Below are positions 6,238 through 10,346 of a stretch of 10,346 nucleotides of DNA, in pieces (positions within the stretch are counted from its first letter, which is position 1; each line of letters begins with the position of its first letter). The notes under the pieces are model-generated. The model did not search any database and was not told where the DNA came from. It saw only the letters and a list, made by a program, of their open reading frames with translations. Source of the stretch: Acidimicrobiia bacterium UBA6912 (lineage in GTDB: Bacteria > Actinomycetota > Acidimicrobiia > Spongiisociales > UBA5794); NCBI GenBank assembly GCA_002450985.1, contig DKBA01000006.1:22040-32385 (forward strand), written 5' to 3'. Made by a program: the position numbers and the translations under genes.

Positions 6238-8151
6238 ATGTGTGGGATTGCAGGGGTCTACGGTCTTCCCGATCTGCTCGAGCGTGCTCCGGCGATGCTC
6301 GACGCCATCGCTCACCGGGGGCCCGATGCGGCGGGACTCCACGTCGCCGATGTGCCGCCCGGCACCGCGCTCGGAAACCGGCGGCTCGCCATCCTCGATC
6401 CCCGCACCGTCGCCGATCAGCCATTCCGAACCGATGGACTGGCGCTCGTCTACAACGGGGAGCTCTACAACTTCCACGCCGTTCGCCGTGAGCTGGAAGC
6501 CGCCGGCCACACGTTCACCACGGAGTCGGACACCGAAGTCGTCGCCAAGGCGTGGCGGCAATGGGGCCCGGACAGCTTGCGTCGCTTCCGCGGAATGTTC
6601 GCCTTCGCGATCCTGGACGAGCGCTCGGGACGGCTGGCCCTCGCCCGCGACCCGCTCGGCATCAAGCCCCTCTTCGTTGCGCGACGGGGCCGAGGGCTTG
6701 CGTTTGCGTCCGAGATCAAGGCGCTGCGCACGGCACTTCCCGATCTGGAGATCGACTTCGCCGGTGTCGTGGCGTCGCTCATGTACTACTGGATCCCCGA
6801 CAGCCACAGCGTGTTCCGCGGTGTCGAGCGACTCCCGGCGGGGCATTGGGCCGAGATCACCCCTGAGGGCGCGTTTCGCGTCCACCAGTACTGGGACCCG
6901 CGCCGCGAGCTGCTCGTCGACTCCGGCCCGGAGCCGAGCACGGAGGAGCTGCGCGAGATCATCCACGAGTCGATCCGTGCCCACATGATCTCCGACGTTC
7001 CGGTGGCGACGTTCCTGAGCGGTGGCCTCGATTCGAGCCTGGTCACCGCCGTCGCCGCCGCCACGGCCCCCGACATCGAGGCGTACACGATCGCCTTCCG
7101 CACCGAGGACCAGCGATTCGAGGCGATGCCCGACGATGCTGCGTATGCGCGCCGGTTTGCGGACCAGCTCGGTATCACGCTCAACGAGATCGAGATCGCA
7201 CCGAGCATCGTCGACACCCTGCCCCGGATGGTGGCGATGCTCGACGAGCCGATCGGCGACGCCGCCGCCATCAACACCTTCATGATCTGCGAGGCGGCCC
7301 GCGACGCCGGCATCAAGGTCATGCTCTCCGGCATGGGCGCCGACGAGCTGTTCGGCGGCTACCGCAAGCACCTGGCGTCGCTCGTGGCGGCTCGCTATCG
7401 CCGGATCCCGGCGCCGGTGCGGCGCACCGTCATCGAGCCGGTGGTCGATGCGCTGCCCGTTGCCGGCAGGCGGCGCGGCTACCGCTACACGAGGTGGGCG
7501 AAGCGCTTCACCGGCTTCGCCGGCCGCGAGGAGGGAGACGCCTTCCACGGCAGCTACAGCCTGTTCGGCACGGCCGAGCTCAACGCGCTGGTGTCCCCCG
7601 ACCTGCGCCCGGCCATCGCCGACCTGGAAGCCGAGCATGCCGCCATCTACTGGCAGGGGCCTCCGGACGATCAGGTGAACCGCATGTGCTACACCGACGT
7701 CCGTCTCTTCCTCGTCGGGCTCAACCTCGCATACACCGACCGCGCCAGCATGGCGGCATCCACCGAGGTGCGCGTGCCCTACGTGGACGTCGAGGTGGCG
7801 AAAGCTGCGTTCGCCATCCCTGGGGAGCACAAGATCGTGGGCCGGAAGGGCAAGATGCCGCTCAAGCTGGCAGCGGAGGGCACGGTTCCTGCCGAGATCA
7901 TCAACAGGCCGAAGGGTCTCTTCAGCGCACCGTTGCGGGCCTGGATCCGTCGTGATCTCACCGAGATGGTCGACGACCTCGTGCTCGACGGCGAGTTGAT
8001 CGGCGACGGCCTGCTCGACGAAGCCGTCGTGCGGCGTATCGTGGCCGCGGATCGCGCCGGGACGGAGGACCGTTCCAAGGAGGTCTGGCAGCTCCTGACG
8101 CTCGAGACTTGGTACCGGGGCGCCAAACCCGCCAGAGTGGCGCCGCACTGA
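6238..8151 (+). CDS. asnB: Asparagine synthase-like glutamine-dependent amidotransferase
   Basis: A 637-residue two-domain class II amidotransferase. Family members hydrolyse glutamine and use the ammonia to amidate a carboxylate activated by ATP. The N-terminal glutaminase domain starts MCGIAG, so Cys2 becomes the nucleophile. It also has HRGPDAAG, an Arg pair at 48-49, YNGELYNF with Asn73, and TESDTE with Asp98, so it looks active. The synthetase domain has the ATP pyrophosphatase loop SGGLDSS at 261-267, LSGMGADELFGGY at about 364-376 with metal-binding Asp369, and Lys559 in RPKGLF. Met366 replaces the Glu that acts as general base in E. coli AsnB (Glu348, recalled numbering). The length exceeds E. 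coli AsnB (about 554) and is nearer polysaccharide-locus homologues. The ATG is fixed by the need for Cys2. The next gene follows after 43 bp, so they are likely one operon. It may make asparagine or, in this setting, amidate a uronic acid; the second is inference. Confidence 0.9.
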   Translation: MCGIAGVYGLPDLLERAPAMLDAIAHRGPDAAGLHVADVPPGTALGNRRLAILDPRTVADQPFRTDGLALVYNGELYNFHAVRRELEAAGHTFTTESDTEVVAKAWRQWGPDSLRRFRGMFAFAILDERSGRLALARDPLGIKPLFVARRGRGLAFASEIKALRTALPDLEIDFAGVVASLMYYWIPDSHSVFRGVERLPAGHWAEITPEGAFRVHQYWDPRRELLVDSGPEPSTEELREIIHESIRAHMISDVPVATFLSGGLDSSLVTAVAAATAPDIEAYTIAFRTEDQRFEAMPDDAAYARRFADQLGITLNEIEIAPSIVDTLPRMVAMLDEPIGDAAAINTFMICEAARDAGIKVMLSGMGADELFGGYRKHLASLVAARYRRIPAPVRRTVIEPVVDALPVAGRRRGYRYTRWAKRFTGFAGREEGDAFHGSYSLFGTAELNALVSPDLRPAIADLEAEHAAIYWQGPPDDQVNRMCYTDVRLFLVGLNLAYTDRASMAASTEVRVPYVDVEVAKAAFAIPGEHKIVGRKGKMPLKLAAEGTVPAEIINRPKGLFSAPLRAWIRRDLTEMVDDLVLDGELIGDGLLDEAVVRRIVAADRAGTEDRSKEVWQLLTLETWYRGAKPARVAPH

Positions 8152-8194
8152 CCGTTTCCTCCGGCGCGAGGGGTGCGGACAAAGGGGGATTGAG

Positions 8195-10346
8195 ATGAAA
8201 CAGGTCGTCCAGAACTACAAGAGCGGCGAGCTCCGTCTCCTCGACGTGCCGGCGCCGCTCTGCCGTCCGGGAGGGGTGCTCGTCCAGACCGAGCACTCGC
8301 TCATCTCGGCCGGCACCGAGAAGATGAAGGTCTCGGAGAGCCGGATGTCGCTCGTCGGTATGGCGAAGGCTCGCCCCGACCAGGTGCGCAAGGTCATCGA
8401 GACCGTGTCCCAGCAGGGTGTTGCGTCCACGTACCGGAAGGTGATGAACCGCCTCGACTCGTTCACGCCTCTCGGCTACTCATTGGCGGGGATCGTCGTC
8501 GAGGTCGGTGACGGCGTCACCGATTTCACGGTGGGGCAACGTGTGGCGTGCGGCGGCAACCTGTACGCCCATCACGCCGAGCTCAACTGGGTGCCGCGCA
8601 ACCTGTGCGTGCCGGTTCCGGATACCGTCTCCTCCGCAGAGGCGGCGTTCACGACGGTCGGCGCCATCGCGATGCAGGCCTTCCGCCAGTCCGACGCCCG
8701 TCTCGGGGAGACGGCGGTCGTGATCGGGCTGGGACTCGTGGGTCAGCTGATCGTTCAGATCCTGCGCAGCGCCGCGGTCCACGTCGTCGGCATCGATCCG
8801 AGCGCAGAGCGGTGTGCCATGGCGGTTGCCGCTGGAGCCGCCGAAGCCGGCCCCGGCGACGAGCCCACCGCCATCGAGCGTGCCGTCGCCGCGCTCAGCC
8901 ACGGCTCCGGCGCCGACCACGTCTTCCTGGCGGCGTCCACCGACCAGCGGGAGCCGCTGTTCACAGCGGCCGCCCTCGCCCGCGATCGGGCCCGCATCGT
9001 CGACGTCGGGAAATGCAATCTCGATCTTCCGTGGAACGAGTACTACGAGAAGGAGCTCGACGTCCGTTTTTCCCGCTCGTACGGGCCGGGGCGCTACGAC
9101 CCGATCTACGAGGAGGGCGGCATCGACTACCCGATCGGGTACGTCCGGTGGACGGAACGCCGCAACATGGGCGCTTTCCTCGACCTCGTGGCACAGCGAA
9201 GGGTCGATCTCTCGATCCTCGAAGCGACGTCCCACCCCTTCGCCGATGCGGCCTCCGTCTACGACCAGCTCCACGAGGGCACGCTCGGCGGAGTCGCCGT
9301 CCTGTTCGCCTACGAACCCGGTGAGGCGCCGGAGACGGTCGTGACCGCGCCGGCCCCACCCGTCGTCAGCCGCGATGTGCGTCCCAGCCCTGTGGTCCGC
9401 CTGGGAGTCATCGGTGCGGGCAACTACGCATCGACCATGCTGCTCCCCCACCTCGTCGAGCGGCCGGACATCGATCTGACGGCGGTCGCCACCACGACGG
9501 CGCTCTCGAGCGCGACCGCCCAGGAGCGCTTCGGCTTTCGCACTGCGACCACCGATTACCGGAAGGTGCTCGAGGACGAGTCGATCAACGCGGTCCTCAT
9601 CGCCACTCGCCACGACACCCACGCCCGAATCGCCGCCGAGGCGCTGCGCGCCGGCAAGGCGGTGTTCGTCGAGAAGCCGCTGGCCGTCTCCCCCGATCAG
9701 CTCGCCGAGCTCGTCGCCGTGGTCGCCGAAACGGGAAACGACCGGATCCAGGTCGGCTTCAATCGGAGATTCGCTCCGCTCCTCAACGCCATGCGAAGCG
9801 CCTGGGGTCGACCGGCCGGACCGACCGTGTTCGACTACCAGGTCCGTGCCGGGGCGCTCGCCGCCGACAGCTGGTACCGGCGGACCGAGGAGCAGGGCTC
9901 ACGCTTCGTCGGAGAAGGGTGCCACTTCGTCGACACCGCCTCGTGGTGGCTCGGTGCCGACCCCATCGACGTCATCGCCACGGCGACCCCCGACGACCCG
10001 GACAACCTGCACTGCACCCTCCGGTATCCGGACGGCTCGCTCGCCACCATCACCTACCTGACCTCGGCGGCGCCGAAGCGCTACCCGAAGGAGACCATCA
10101 CCGTCCACGCGGCCGGAAGCGCCGCCCGGTTCTCGAACTTCTCCTCGTACGACCTCTGGAAGGGCGGACGGCGCAGGCCGAAGCGGACCCTCACAGGCGT
10201 CGACAAGGGACAGGCGGCACAGCTCGCCAAGTTCCTCGACGGAGTGCTCCTCGGGACGCCGATGCCGATCCCCTTCGCCTCGCTTCTCGCCACGACGGAC
10301 GCGACGTTCGCCGCCCACCGGAGCGCCGCATCCGGCGAGCGTGTGC
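8195..10346 (+). CDS. Bidomain oxidoreductase: MDR/alcohol dehydrogenase-like plus Gfo/Idh/MocA (3' end beyond window)
   Basis: The frame is open for 717 codons from ATG 8195 to the window edge with no stop, so the gene continues outside. Fusions of this kind are about this long, so little is likely missing. The N-terminal half (about 1-385) is a medium-chain dehydrogenase/reductase with the Rossmann motif GLGLVG at 178-183. The usual catalytic-zinc Cys segment is instead ISAGTEKMKV, so zinc-dependent alcohol chemistry is doubtful. A linker with Pro and Ala joins the second half, a Gfo/Idh/MocA domain with GAGNYA at 407-412 and VEKPLA at 492-497 carrying the conserved Lys494. Such fusions occur in polysaccharide and O-antigen loci, often beside heparinase II/III-like proteins, and are presumed to oxidise or epimerise a sugar through two NAD(P) sites. 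AAAGGGGG ends six bases before the ATG. It is 43 bp behind asnB, so the two are probably one transcript. The fusion is certain; the substrate is unknown. Confidence 0.88.
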   Translation, partial: MKQVVQNYKSGELRLLDVPAPLCRPGGVLVQTEHSLISAGTEKMKVSESRMSLVGMAKARPDQVRKVIETVSQQGVASTYRKVMNRLDSFTPLGYSLAGIVVEVGDGVTDFTVGQRVACGGNLYAHHAELNWVPRNLCVPVPDTVSSAEAAFTTVGAIAMQAFRQSDARLGETAVVIGLGLVGQLIVQILRSAAVHVVGIDPSAERCAMAVAAGAAEAGPGDEPTAIERAVAALSHGSGADHVFLAASTDQREPLFTAAALARDRARIVDVGKCNLDLPWNEYYEKELDVRFSRSYGPGRYDPIYEEGGIDYPIGYVRWTERRNMGAFLDLVAQRRVDLSILEATSHPFADAASVYDQLHEGTLGGVAVLFAYEPGEAPETVVTAPAPPVVSRDVRPSPVVRLGVIGAGNYASTMLLPHLVERPDIDLTAVATTTALSSATAQERFGFRTATTDYRKVLEDESINAVLIATRHDTHARIAAEALRAGKAVFVEKPLAVSPDQLAELVAVVAETGNDRIQVGFNRRFAPLLNAMRSAWGRPAGPTVFDYQVRAGALAADSWYRRTEEQGSRFVGEGCHFVDTASWWLGADPIDVIATATPDDPDNLHCTLRYPDGSLATITYLTSAAPKRYPKETITVHAAGSAARFSNFSSYDLWKGGRRRPKRTLTGVDKGQAAQLAKFLDGVLLGTPMPIPFASLLATTDATFAAHRSAASGERV

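Noticed and set aside
6223..8148. A minus-strand open frame of 641 codons antisense to the whole of asnB.
   Set aside because: It mirrors the codon bias of asnB; no family motif is seen, while the plus strand carries every catalytic motif of an amidotransferase.
8480..9622. A minus-strand open frame of 380 codons within the bidomain oxidoreductase.
   Set aside because: No domain motif is seen; it lies fully opposite a gene with two intact Rossmann motifs.
8195..10346. Possibility that the dehydrogenase and Gfo/Idh/MocA halves are two genes joined by a sequencing error.
   Set aside because: The frame is continuous with no stop or frame jump, the linker is plausible, and fusions of this architecture are known.

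Overview
The window looks like chromosomal DNA of a high-GC Gram-positive, most likely an actinobacterium; an Acidimicrobiia-like or other environmental lineage is only a guess. Hand counts give about 70% G+C in several coding lines. Genes have strong third-position GC bias, one encodes a lipoprotein with an actinobacterial-style signal peptide, and one (asnB) looks leaderless. No RNA genes, insertion sequences, CRISPR arrays or phage genes were seen. No gene-free stretch exceeds 300 bases; the largest is about 214 bp.

Layout. Bases 1-81 are the last codons of a gene, probably an amidohydrolase. It overlaps by four bases (GTGA) an FAD-dependent amine oxidase of the polyamine-oxidase/LSD1 type (78-1343). 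Converging on it is a secreted lipoprotein (1381-3114, minus) resembling clan GH-A glycoside hydrolases, with an NE pair and a later Glu. A 214-bp divergent gap with a perfect 12-bp palindrome separates this from a sulfotransferase (3329-4210, plus) and a family 2 glycosyltransferase (4325-5251, plus). A second, different sulfotransferase (5271-6122, minus) converges on the glycosyltransferase and appears to start at a CTG codon. Diverging from it is an asparagine-synthase-like amidotransferase (6238-8151, plus), followed after 43 bp by a two-domain oxidoreductase (8195 to beyond the window end). That protein joins an alcohol-dehydrogenase-like half to a Gfo/Idh/MocA half.

How they fit together. 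Two PAPS-type sulfotransferases, a glycosyltransferase, an AsnB-like amidotransferase, a sugar-oxidoreductase fusion and an exported glycosidase-like lipoprotein are the kind of set found in surface-polysaccharide loci. My inference is that 1381-10346 is one edge of a locus for a sulfated, possibly amidated, exopolysaccharide or surface glycan. The amidohydrolase/amine oxidase pair at the left edge looks unrelated and probably marks the boundary. The polymer and the sulfated position cannot be read from this window.
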